Source: an uncultured Lachnospiraceae bacterium
GTDB lineage: Bacteria; Bacillota; Clostridia; Lachnospirales; Lachnospiraceae
Assembly (NCBI GenBank): GCA_902781455.1
Contig: CACZJF010000001.1
Location: forward strand, 62,001-126,000
DNA: 64,000 bases
Direction of reading: 5' to 3'
Under the pieces are notes generated by a model. That model ran no database searches, was not told the DNA's origin, and saw only the letters and a list, made by a program, of their open reading frames with translations. Made by a program: the position numbers and the translations under genes. Below, piece after piece: positions 1 through 7,642 of this stretch (its first letter is position 1; every line of letters starts with the position of its first letter).

Positions 1-217
1 TGGTGTCGCCATCCAGGGCCGCTATGAAATTCCGTGTGTCGGATTCGGACCGGGCGCCGAAAGCCAGGCCCACGCACCGAACGAGATTACCTGGAAGCAG
101 GATCTGGTGCGCGTCTGCGCAGTCCTGACCGCCGCGATCCCGATCTATACGACACTGGAAAAGACAGATGATGTGACGGTGTTCCGCGCCGGCAAGACCA
201 ACAACGAGATCTTATGA
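1..217 (+). CDS. ygeY: YgeY-like M20 family hydrolase, C-terminal end only (partial)
   Basis: Only the last 71 codons are present; the frame is open from base 2 to a TGA at 215-217. The tail carries [15 protein letters not shown] and ends [11 protein letters not shown], which I recognise as the C-terminus of YgeY, an M20-type metal-dependent hydrolase; the histidine in this stretch sits where M20 enzymes have a late active-site ligand. YgeY belongs to the ygeW-ygeX-ygeY set connected with anaerobic purine breakdown and is thought to act on ureido or carbamoyl intermediates (family knowledge; substrate not provable here). The next gene, ygeW, starts about 70 bases downstream on the same strand and is the main contextual support. 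The catalytic core lies outside the window, so integrity cannot be judged. Confidence 0.7.
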   Translation, partial: GVAIQGRYEIPCVGFGPGAESQAHAPNEITWKQDLVRVCAVLTAAIPIYTTLEKTDDVTVFRAGKTNNEIL

Positions 218-287
218 TGACAACACTGCAAACCGCGAACGGTTTCCGGTGACGGAATCATATTATGAAAAAGAAAGGAATAAAGGA

Positions 288-1484
288 ATGGATAAAGGAT
301 TACAGGCTTTTATTGACAAACTGGACACGCTGAAGTTCAGTGACATGTATGAGAATGATTTCTTCTTTACCTGGGATAAGACAGATGATGAGATCATGGC
401 ACTGTTTACCGTGGCGGACGCGCTCAGGTATCTGAGAGAGCGGAATATCTCCACGAAGATCTTTGACTCCGGGCTGGGAATTTCCCTGTTCCGCGATAAT
501 TCCACAAGAACCAGATTCTCTTTCGGCTCCGCCTGCAATCTGCTCGGCCTTGAGGTGCAGGACCTGGACGAGAAGAAGAGCCAGATCGCGCATGGCGAGA
601 CGGTGAGAGAGACCGCGAACATGGTCTCCTTCATGGCAGACGTCATCGGTATCCGCGATGACATGTATATCGGTAAGGGCCACACCTATCAGAAGACCGT
701 GGTTGACGCGGTGACGCAGGGATACAAGGACGGTATCCTGGAGCAGAAGCCGACACTTGTCAACCTGCAGTGCGATGTCGACCATCCGACCCAGTGTCTG
801 GCCGATATGGAGGAGATCATCCACTACTTCGGCGGTGTTGAGAACCTGAAGGGCAAGAAGCTTGCCATGACATGGGCCTATTCTCCCAGCTACGGAAAGC
901 CGCTGTCCGTTCCGCAGGGCGTGATCGGCCTGATGACACGGTTCGGCATGGATGTCGTTCTGGCCCATCCGGAAGGCTATGATGTCTTCCCGGAATGCGA
1001 AGAGGTTGCGCGCAAGAATGCGGCAAAGAGCGGCGGAAGCTTCACGAAGGTCAACAGCATGGCCGAGGCATTCAAGGACGCGGATATCGTCTATCCCAAG
1101 AGCTGGGCTCCGTTCGCGGCCATGGAGAAGAGAACCGATCTCTACGGCAAGGGCGATTTCGACGGAATCGACGCGCTGGAGAAAGAACTACTTCAGCAGA
1201 ACGCGCAGCATAAGGACTGGACCTGCAGTGAAGAGCTCATGAAGACCACGAAGGATGGCAAGGCGCTCTATCTGCACTGCCTGCCGGCCGATATCACGGG
1301 TGTGTCCTGCGAAGCCGGTGAAGTTGATGCTTCTGTCTTTGAGCGGTACATCGATCCGCTGTACAAGGAGGCTTCCTATAAGCCTTACGTCATCGCGGCG
1401 ATGATCTTCCTGGCAAAGTGCAAGGATCCGCAGGCGACTCTGAAGAGAATTGCCCAGAGAAACCAGCCGAGGCTTTTCCAGTAA
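288..1484 (+). CDS. ygeW: Knotted carbamoyltransferase YgeW
   Basis: A 398-residue member of the aspartate/ornithine carbamoyltransferase superfamily. The carbamoyl-phosphate loop STRTR is at residues 72-76 (FRDNSTRTRF), and the HCLP signature is present as LHCLPADITG in the C-terminal half. The length and the long insert between the two halves fit the knotted YgeW group rather than PyrB or ArgF. The ATG at 288 is preferred because AAAGGAATAAAGGA lies just upstream; an in-frame GTG at 249 has no ribosome site. In purine-degrading bacteria YgeW is thought to run in the phosphorolytic direction, passing a carbamoyl group from a ureido intermediate to phosphate to make carbamoyl phosphate. Carbamate kinase follows directly, which agrees with that role. 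The exact substrate is inference. Confidence 0.88.
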   Translation: MDKGLQAFIDKLDTLKFSDMYENDFFFTWDKTDDEIMALFTVADALRYLRERNISTKIFDSGLGISLFRDNSTRTRFSFGSACNLLGLEVQDLDEKKSQIAHGETVRETANMVSFMADVIGIRDDMYIGKGHTYQKTVVDAVTQGYKDGILEQKPTLVNLQCDVDHPTQCLADMEEIIHYFGGVENLKGKKLAMTWAYSPSYGKPLSVPQGVIGLMTRFGMDVVLAHPEGYDVFPECEEVARKNAAKSGGSFTKVNSMAEAFKDADIVYPKSWAPFAAMEKRTDLYGKGDFDGIDALEKELLQQNAQHKDWTCSEELMKTTKDGKALYLHCLPADITGVSCEAGEVDASVFERYIDPLYKEASYKPYVIAAMIFLAKCKDPQATLKRIAQRNQPRLFQ

Positions 1485-1490
1485 TCAGCC

Positions 1491-1524
1491 GGAACGCATA
1501 AAGCAGGCATGCTTTATGCGTTCC
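1491..1524 (+). terminator. Strong hairpin between ygeW and arcC
   Basis: GGAACGCATAAAGC, a six-base AGGCAT loop and GCTTTATGCGTTCC form a perfect 14-bp stem 6 bases after the ygeW stop, followed by TTCTC. The T tract is weak, so it may act as a partial terminator or as an mRNA 3'-end stabiliser inside the operon, giving different levels of ygeW and arcC. Confidence 0.6.
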
Positions 1525-1573
1525 TTCTCATGAGATCCCGGACAGGATTTCATGCTGCGACAAGGAGGTGTCT

Positions 1574-2515
1574 ATGGCACACAGAGTAGTAATTGCATTG
1601 GGCGGCAATGCGCTTGGCAAGAACCTTCCGGAACAGATGGAGGCAACACGGGAAACCGCGCAGGCCATCACGGATCTGATCGAGGAAGGCTATGAGGTTG
1701 TGATCGCGCATGGAAACGGGCCGCAGGTCGGCATGATCCAGAACGCGATGAGCGAACTGGTCCGCTCTGATCCGCAGAATTATGTGACGGTTCCGCTGTC
1801 TGTCTGTGTCGCGATGAGCCAGGGCTACATCGGCTATGATCTTCAGAATGCCATGCGGGAAGAGATGCTGGACCGCGGAATCGATGTCGGCGTCGCGACG
1901 GTGCTCACGCAGGTCGAGGTAGATCCGGAGGATCCGGCTTTCCTCCATCCGACCAAGCCCATCGGTCCTTTCATGACAAAAGAAGAGGCAGACAAGCTTG
2001 TCCGCGAGCGTGATTATGATGTGATCGAGGATGCGGGAAGAGGGTACCGCCGCGTGGTAGCGTCTCCCCAGCCGGTGTCGATCATTGAAATCCAGACCAT
2101 CAAGTCTCTGGTCGACACCAACCATGTTGTGGTTGCGTGCGGCGGAGGCGGTATCCCGGTATTCCGTACGAACGGCCACCATCTCAAGGGAGCTGCCGCT
2201 GTGATCGACAAGGACTTCGCGGCGGAGCGTCTGGCGGAAGAGGTGGAAGCGGACACGCTGATCATCCTGACAGCGGTGGAGAAGGTTGCGATCCATTTCG
2301 GTAAACCGGATCAGCGGGAACTGGACGATCTGAGTGTGGATGAAGCGCAGAAATATATCGAGGATGGTGAGTTCGCGCCCGGGTCGATGCTGCCGAAGGT
2401 GGAGGCGGCGGTGCGTTTTGTCCGTTCCAGACCCGGCAGAAGGGCGCTGATCACTCTGCTTGAGAAGGCAAGAGACGGCATCAGCGGCCATACCGGAACG
2501 ATGATACATGAATAG
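1574..2515 (+). CDS. arcC: Carbamate kinase
   Basis: A 313-residue amino-acid-kinase-fold protein. It begins HRVVIALGGNALG and contains AHGNGPQVG and GAAAVIDKDFAAERLA, the nucleotide- and substrate-binding motifs of carbamate kinases (YqeA/ArcC). The enzyme converts carbamoyl phosphate plus ADP to ATP, CO2 and ammonia in the cytoplasm. The ATG at 1574 is chosen because AAGGAGG stands just upstream; an in-frame GTG at 1568 overlaps that site. No arginine deiminase or catabolic ornithine carbamoyltransferase is near, so the carbamoyl phosphate most likely comes from YgeW immediately upstream. That would make this the energy-yielding step of ureide or purine catabolism rather than of the arginine deiminase pathway. 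The length is normal and all visible motifs are intact. Confidence 0.93.
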   Translation: MAHRVVIALGGNALGKNLPEQMEATRETAQAITDLIEEGYEVVIAHGNGPQVGMIQNAMSELVRSDPQNYVTVPLSVCVAMSQGYIGYDLQNAMREEMLDRGIDVGVATVLTQVEVDPEDPAFLHPTKPIGPFMTKEEADKLVRERDYDVIEDAGRGYRRVVASPQPVSIIEIQTIKSLVDTNHVVVACGGGGIPVFRTNGHHLKGAAAVIDKDFAAERLAEEVEADTLIILTAVEKVAIHFGKPDQRELDDLSVDEAQKYIEDGEFAPGSMLPKVEAAVRFVRSRPGRRALITLLEKARDGISGHTGTMIHE

Positions 2516-2556
2516 GATTGAAAGAATCCTTTGAAAGGAAGAAAGGAGTAACTGTT

Positions 2557-4038
2557 GTGGTAAAGATCGATCTGACTGTCAACAAAGAAACACTGCAGCA
2601 CAATATCCAGAAGGCAAAGGAGAACAGGATCCTGATCCCGACCATCGATCAGATGATCCATCCGGAGCATACGCCGGAGAAGGTGAAAGAAGGTCTGAAG
2701 AAGACCGGACTTTGGGACGTGAATCCTTTGAACCTGTTCCGGATCACATGGAAGAATGAGGCAAAGGAGAGCGGCGGACTGTTCAATAGCGTGCCGAACT
2801 ACATTGAGCTTCCGTCTTCTCTGACGGGGGTTCCCTGCCGGATTATCGCCATGGTCGGAAAGTGGTTCCCGACCGGCTGCCATAAGGTTGGCGCTTCTTT
2901 CGGCTGCCTTGCCCCGCGGCTTGTGACGGGTCAGTTTGACGTTAATGCGCAGAAAGCGGTGTGGCCGTCCACCGGCAACTACTGCAGAGGCGGCGCATTT
3001 AACTCTGCGCTGCTGGGTGCGAAGGGTGTGGCAATCCTTCCGGCCGAGATGAGCCAGGAGCGGTTTGACTGGCTGCATGAGATCGGTGCCGAAGTCATCG
3101 CGACACCGGGCTGCGAGAGCAACGTCAAGGAGATCTTTGACAAGACGAACGAACTGAAGCAGGATCCGCAGTATATGATCTTCAACCAGTTCGCGGAGAT
3201 GGGCAATCCGCTCTGGCACTACAACGTGACCGGCAACGCGCTTGCTGAGGTCTTCGAGGCTGTGAAGCGTGACGGCGACCGGTTTGCCGGTGCCTGCTTT
3301 ACCTCAGGCTCTGCCGGAACCATGTCTGCCGGCGACCGCCTGAAGGAACTGTATCCGAACCTGAAGCTTGGTGTCGGCGAGGCACTTCAGTGCCCGACCC
3401 TGCTGAACAACGGATTCGGCGGCCACAGGATCGAAGGAATCGGTGACAAGCATGTGCCGTGGATTCACAATGTAAAGAACACGGATATGGTCATCGATAT
3501 CGATGATGAGGATTCCCAGAGACTGCTCCGCCTGTTCAACACGGCGGAAGGACAGGCTTACCTGAGACAGGAACTGAAGCTTGACGCGGAGATGATCACA
3601 AAGCTCACCTGGCTTGGCATCAGCGGCATCGCGAATGTACTGTGCTGCATAAAGATGGCGAAGTACTATGAGCTGACTGAGAAGGATGTCGTCGGAACCG
3701 TTCTGACAGACTCCGCAGTGATGTACCAGAGCCGGATTGAAGAGCTGAATCAGATGCACGGCGCCTACAATGTGAATGAAGCGCATCTGGATCATTGCAT
3801 CCATATGCTGGGCATCAAGACAGACAATATGGAAGAGCTGACCTACGCGACCCGCAAGAGAATCCACAATCTGAAGTATTACACCTGGGTCGAGCAGCAG
3901 GGAGAGACGGTCGAAGATCTGAATGCCCTGTGGTATGACACAGAAGGAACCTGGGATGCAGTCCATCACCAGGCGAAGGAACTGGATGAGCTGATCAACG
4001 CTTTCAATGAGGAGAGCGGTGTACTCGGAATGCTGTAA
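2557..4038 (+). CDS. PLP-dependent cysteine-synthase-like enzyme, substrate unknown
   Basis: A 493-residue fold-type II PLP enzyme. The probable PLP lysine is in TGCHKVGASFGC and the phosphate-binding glycine loop is SGSAGTMSAGDR. It is much longer than CysK/CysM (about 310 residues), with an added N-terminal region (residues 1-80) and a helical C-terminal tail. The GTG at 2557 is preferred: AAGGAG lies 8 bases upstream, whereas the TTG at 2518 has no site. It follows arcC by 41 bases and precedes serC by 60, so it is co-transcribed with the carbamoyl and serine genes. Related proteins in Clostridia are annotated only as PLP-dependent cysteine synthase family. A lyase or beta-replacement reaction on a serine- or diaminopropionate-like amino acid is a guess from neighbours. 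Confidence 0.8.
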   Translation: MVKIDLTVNKETLQHNIQKAKENRILIPTIDQMIHPEHTPEKVKEGLKKTGLWDVNPLNLFRITWKNEAKESGGLFNSVPNYIELPSSLTGVPCRIIAMVGKWFPTGCHKVGASFGCLAPRLVTGQFDVNAQKAVWPSTGNYCRGGAFNSALLGAKGVAILPAEMSQERFDWLHEIGAEVIATPGCESNVKEIFDKTNELKQDPQYMIFNQFAEMGNPLWHYNVTGNALAEVFEAVKRDGDRFAGACFTSGSAGTMSAGDRLKELYPNLKLGVGEALQCPTLLNNGFGGHRIEGIGDKHVPWIHNVKNTDMVIDIDDEDSQRLLRLFNTAEGQAYLRQELKLDAEMITKLTWLGISGIANVLCCIKMAKYYELTEKDVVGTVLTDSAVMYQSRIEELNQMHGAYNVNEAHLDHCIHMLGIKTDNMEELTYATRKRIHNLKYYTWVEQQGETVEDLNALWYDTEGTWDAVHHQAKELDELINAFNEESGVLGML

Positions 4039-4098
4039 TCAATGTGTTGACGCGTAAAAAAGCGCAGAAACCGTTCAATGAATAAGGAGGTTCATACT

Positions 4099-5190
4099 AT
4101 GCTTGAAAACAGAATCTATAACTTTTCCGCCGGTCCGTCCATGCTTCCGGAACCTGTGCTGGTAAGAGCGCAGAAAGAAATGCTCAATTATGAAGGATCC
4201 GGCATGAGTGTCATGGAGATGAGCCATCGCTCCAAGGTTTATGACAAGATCATCTGCGACTGCCAGGAGAACCTGCGCAAGGTCATGAACATCCCGGACA
4301 ACTATAAGGTTCTGTTCCTGCAGGGCGGCGCGACAGGCATGTTCGCCGCGATACCGCTCAACCTCGCGAAGACCGGTACGGCTGACTATATTGTAACCGG
4401 CAACTTCTCCGGCGGTTCTTTCAAAGAGGGCAAAAAGTACCTCAAGGATGCCAGATGCGCCGGAACGACAGAGGGAGAGAACTTCACCAGGATTCCGAAG
4501 CAGGAGGAACTGACACTCAATCCGGACGCTGATTATGTCCATATCTGCGAGAACAACACCATCTTCGGAACCAAGTGGCACTGGCTGCCGGAGACCGGCA
4601 ATGTCCCGCTGGTCGCGGACCTTTCTTCCTGCATCCTGTCAGAACCGGTGGATGTGACAAAATACGGTATGATCTACGGCGGCGCGCAGAAGAATATGGC
4701 TCCTGCGGGATTCGCGGTTGTCATCGTACGGGAGGACCTGCTTGGCAATAAGAGCCCGCTGTGCCCGAAGATCTGGGATTTCGAGACCCAGGCGGACAAG
4801 AACTCCATGATCAACACGCCTCCGACCTACTCGATCTATATCTGCAAGCTCGTACTTGACTGGATCCTGAATGAGGTCGGCGGTCTTGAGAACATGAAGA
4901 AGAGAAACGAAGAGAAGGCAGCGCTTCTGTATGACTATCTCGAGACGACGGATTTCTACAAGTCCGGCGTACAGAAGGACAGCCGTTCGATGATGAATGT
5001 TGTCTTCCGCACGGGTGACGACGAGCTGGACAAGAAGTTTGTCGCGGCGTCTGTCGAACGCGGATTTACGAACCTGAAGGGTCACCGTCTGGTCGGCGGT
5101 ATGAGAGCTTCGATCTACAATGCCATGCCGAAGGAAGGCGTTGAAGCGCTGATTGACTTCATGAAGGATTTCGAGAAAGCAAACCGCTGA
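4099..5190 (+). CDS. serC: Phosphoserine aminotransferase
   Basis: A 363-residue class V PLP aminotransferase that interconverts 3-phosphohydroxypyruvate and phosphoserine using glutamate. The start YNFSAGPSMLP is the diagnostic SerC N-terminus, GGATGMFAAIP is the phosphate-binding region, and the PLP lysine is in GGAQKNMAPAG. An ATG at 4078 lies upstream, but AAGGAGG at 4084-4090 selects the ATG at 4099. serA follows 39 bases later, so serC and serA make serine from 3-phosphoglycerate. No phosphoserine phosphatase (serB) is seen in the window. The placement directly after the carbamoyl and PLP genes is unusual for a purely biosynthetic operon. Confidence 0.95.
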   Translation: MLENRIYNFSAGPSMLPEPVLVRAQKEMLNYEGSGMSVMEMSHRSKVYDKIICDCQENLRKVMNIPDNYKVLFLQGGATGMFAAIPLNLAKTGTADYIVTGNFSGGSFKEGKKYLKDARCAGTTEGENFTRIPKQEELTLNPDADYVHICENNTIFGTKWHWLPETGNVPLVADLSSCILSEPVDVTKYGMIYGGAQKNMAPAGFAVVIVREDLLGNKSPLCPKIWDFETQADKNSMINTPPTYSIYICKLVLDWILNEVGGLENMKKRNEEKAALLYDYLETTDFYKSGVQKDSRSMMNVVFRTGDDELDKKFVAASVERGFTNLKGHRLVGGMRASIYNAMPKEGVEALIDFMKDFEKANR

Positions 5191-5229
5191 TGGAATCGGA
5201 TTGATGATTGAATTGAAAGGAGGATCGGT

Positions 5230-6141
5230 ATGGTAGTACGTGTATTAGCTACTGACGGAATGGACAAGGCAGCTGTTGCTGCCCTGGAAGGTGCCGGGTA
5301 TGAAGTGGTTGAGCAGTTCTATGAGGTTGAGGAACTCAAAGAGCAGTTGAAGGAATTCGATGTGCTTGTCGTCCGGTCCGCAACGAAGGTGCGTGAGCCT
5401 GTCATCGATGCAGCTGCCGAGGCAGGAAGACTGCAGGTGATCATCCGCGGCGGTGTGGGTCTGGACAATATTGACGTGGAGTATGCCAGGTCAAAGGGCA
5501 TCGTTGTTGCCAATACACCTACCGCTTCCAGTGCTTCGGTTGCTGAACTTGCGATCGGGCATATGTTCTCGCTTGCCCGTTTCCTGTATATGTCAAATGT
5601 GACCATGCGGGAAGGAAAGTGGGAAAAGAAAGCATATAAGGGGACTGAGCTTGCAGGAAAGACACTTGGCCTGATCGGCATGGGGCGGATCGCGCGTGAG
5701 ACTGCCTCCAGGGCAAGAGGCCTCGGCATGCATGTCATCTACACCAACCGGAGCGGAGACATCCCGGATCTTCCGTATGAGTGGAAGCCGCTGGATGAGC
5801 TTCTGAAAGAATCAGACTATGTCTCTCTCCATCTGCCCGCGAAGAAGGACTCACCGGCCCTTCTGGATGCGGAGAAGATCGCGATGATGAAGCCTGGCGC
5901 GTACCTGATCAACACAGCCCGTGGGATTCTGGTGGATTCCACAGCTCTGTGTGATGCACTGGACAGCGGCCATCTGGCCGGCGCGGCGATCGACGTATTT
6001 ACGGAAGAGCCATGCCAGGATGAGAGACTGCTGCACCACCCGAAGATCTCACTGACACCGCATATCGGCGCTTCGACGAAGGAAGCGCAGAGGAGAATCG
6101 GCGAAGAAACCGTGAAGATCATCCGGGGAATGTTCCATTAA
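5230..6141 (+). CDS. serA: D-3-phosphoglycerate dehydrogenase, short form without ACT domain
   Basis: A 303-residue D-isomer-specific 2-hydroxyacid dehydrogenase. It shows the NAD-binding motif GLIGMGRIA, the catalytic arginine in NTARGILVD, the glutamate in DVFTEEP and the histidine in TPHIGAST. It would oxidise 3-phosphoglycerate to 3-phosphohydroxypyruvate, feeding SerC encoded 39 bases upstream. It ends straight after the catalytic domain, so the regulatory ASB/ACT domains of long SerA proteins, which give serine feedback inhibition, are missing. The ATG at 5230 has AGGAGG just upstream. A different hydroxyacid substrate is possible on sequence alone, but the serC neighbour makes the SerA assignment likely. 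Confidence 0.88.
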   Translation: MVVRVLATDGMDKAAVAALEGAGYEVVEQFYEVEELKEQLKEFDVLVVRSATKVREPVIDAAAEAGRLQVIIRGGVGLDNIDVEYARSKGIVVANTPTASSASVAELAIGHMFSLARFLYMSNVTMREGKWEKKAYKGTELAGKTLGLIGMGRIARETASRARGLGMHVIYTNRSGDIPDLPYEWKPLDELLKESDYVSLHLPAKKDSPALLDAEKIAMMKPGAYLINTARGILVDSTALCDALDSGHLAGAAIDVFTEEPCQDERLLHHPKISLTPHIGASTKEAQRRIGEETVKIIRGMFH

Positions 6142-6150
6142 TCAATGATT

Positions 6151-6186
6151 CAGCGCCGGAGACCTGATCAATGGGTCCCGGCGCTG
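6151..6186 (+). terminator. Hairpin after serA
   Basis: CAGCGCCGG pairs with CCGGCGCTG, with GACC/GGGTC extending the stem and TGATCAAT as the loop. A T-rich stretch (TTCATCTATTTTT) follows a few bases away. It is probably a partial Rho-independent terminator between serA and the DUF1015 gene. Confidence 0.55.
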
Positions 6187-6283
6187 TTCATCTATTTTTA
6201 GCAGGTGTCAATTGTATCGTAAGACCGGAACCGGGACTTTGCCGGATGCGCAGATGCCTGATACCGGTGAACAGGAGAGAGTT

Positions 6284-7585
6284 ATGTCATATACATGGAA
6301 TCAACTGGGATTAAGGATTCCTGAGATCATGCTCCCGAAAGAGGGGGCGGACTATGGGAAGTGGGCTGTCGTGGCATGTGACCAGTACACTTCCGATCCG
6401 GCTTACTGGCAGAAAGCGGAGGAGATTGTCGGCGGCGCGCCGTCTACGCTCAGGCTGATGCTTCCCGAGTTTTATCTCGGGAAACCGGACGAGGAGAAGC
6501 GGATCGTGGACATCCGTTCTGCCATGAAGGCATATGTGGAACAAGGGACGCTGCGTACGCTTCCAAAGGGCTGCATGCTGGTCCGCAGGACTGCAGAAGG
6601 AAGAAGCAGACTGGGGCTTGTGATCTGCGTTGACCTGGATGCATTTGACTATCGTGTCGGCGCGAGTTCGCTGATCCGCTCGACAGAGAAAACCATCGTG
6701 GAAAGGATCCCGCCGAGGCTGAAGATCAGAAAAGGCGCGATGCTGGAGCTGCCGCACATTCTGATCCTGATCGACGATCCGGACAAATCCGTGATTGAAC
6801 CTTTGGAGAAAGCCGGCGGAGAGGTCGTGTACGATACGGACCTGATGCTGGGCGGAGGCCATATTACAGGTACGTTCCTTTCCGAAGAAAAGATGGAGGG
6901 AGCGCGTGAGGCTATGTCCGCGCTCTTTGACAAGGCAGAGCAGACCTACGGCACCGGAAAGGCCATGCTGATGGCAATGGGTGACGGCAATCATTCTCTT
7001 GCCACGGCAAAGGCAAACTGGGAGGAGATCAAGCAGCAGATTCCGGAAGAAGAGCGCTCATCCCATCCGGCCAGATATGCCCTGTGCGAGCTGGAGAACA
7101 TCCATGACGAAGGCATCGTATTCGAGCCGATCCACAGAGTTCTGTTCGCGGACGGGAAGGCATCAGGCGCGCAGATCATCGAGGAAACGGCTGCTGTTCT
7201 GAAGGAGCAGAGCAAAGACTGCCAGATTGCCCCGAAGGGTACGGCTGCAGGAGAAGATCAGTTCGCAATCCCGGTGATATGCGCGGATGGCGAGAAGGTT
7301 CTGCTGATCGACCATCCTTCTTCGAAGATCGAAGTAGGAGCGCTGCAGAATGCGCTGGACCTTCTGGTACAGGAGAAGGGATACCGGATCGATTACATCC
7401 ATGGAGAGGATGCGGTGCGGTCCCTGGCGGCAGAAGAGGGCAATGCAGGTTTCCTCCTTCCGCCGATGGACAAGTTCCTTCTGTTCCCGGCGGTCGCGTC
7501 GGACGGCGCCCTCCCGAGAAAGACATTTTCCATGGGAGAGGCTGTCGAGAAGCGGTACTATATCGAGGCGAGAAGCCTGGTGTAA
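6284..7585 (+). CDS. DUF1015 family protein
   Basis: A 433-residue cytoplasmic protein of the DUF1015 family, recognised by ACDQYTSDPAYW near the N-terminus, LMAMGDGNHSLATAKANW in the middle and LLPPMDKFLLFP near the end. The ATG at 6284 follows AGGAGAG; the upstream part of the open frame lacks a site. The family has no settled biochemical role but is repeatedly found next to serA and serC in Clostridia and archaea, as here. A role in serine or phosphoserine metabolism, such as a kinase or the missing phosphatase step, is therefore possible but unproven. It is followed 57 bases later by ygeX on the same strand. Family confidence is high; function is unknown. Confidence 0.85.
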   Translation: MSYTWNQLGLRIPEIMLPKEGADYGKWAVVACDQYTSDPAYWQKAEEIVGGAPSTLRLMLPEFYLGKPDEEKRIVDIRSAMKAYVEQGTLRTLPKGCMLVRRTAEGRSRLGLVICVDLDAFDYRVGASSLIRSTEKTIVERIPPRLKIRKGAMLELPHILILIDDPDKSVIEPLEKAGGEVVYDTDLMLGGGHITGTFLSEEKMEGAREAMSALFDKAEQTYGTGKAMLMAMGDGNHSLATAKANWEEIKQQIPEEERSSHPARYALCELENIHDEGIVFEPIHRVLFADGKASGAQIIEETAAVLKEQSKDCQIAPKGTAAGEDQFAIPVICADGEKVLLIDHPSSKIEVGALQNALDLLVQEKGYRIDYIHGEDAVRSLAAEEGNAGFLLPPMDKFLLFPAVASDGALPRKTFSMGEAVEKRYYIEARSLV

Positions 7586-7642
7586 AGGTTTTTTTGCAGA
7601 CATACGCTGCCTGGAAGAAGCAGCTGAATCATGAGGTTATCT

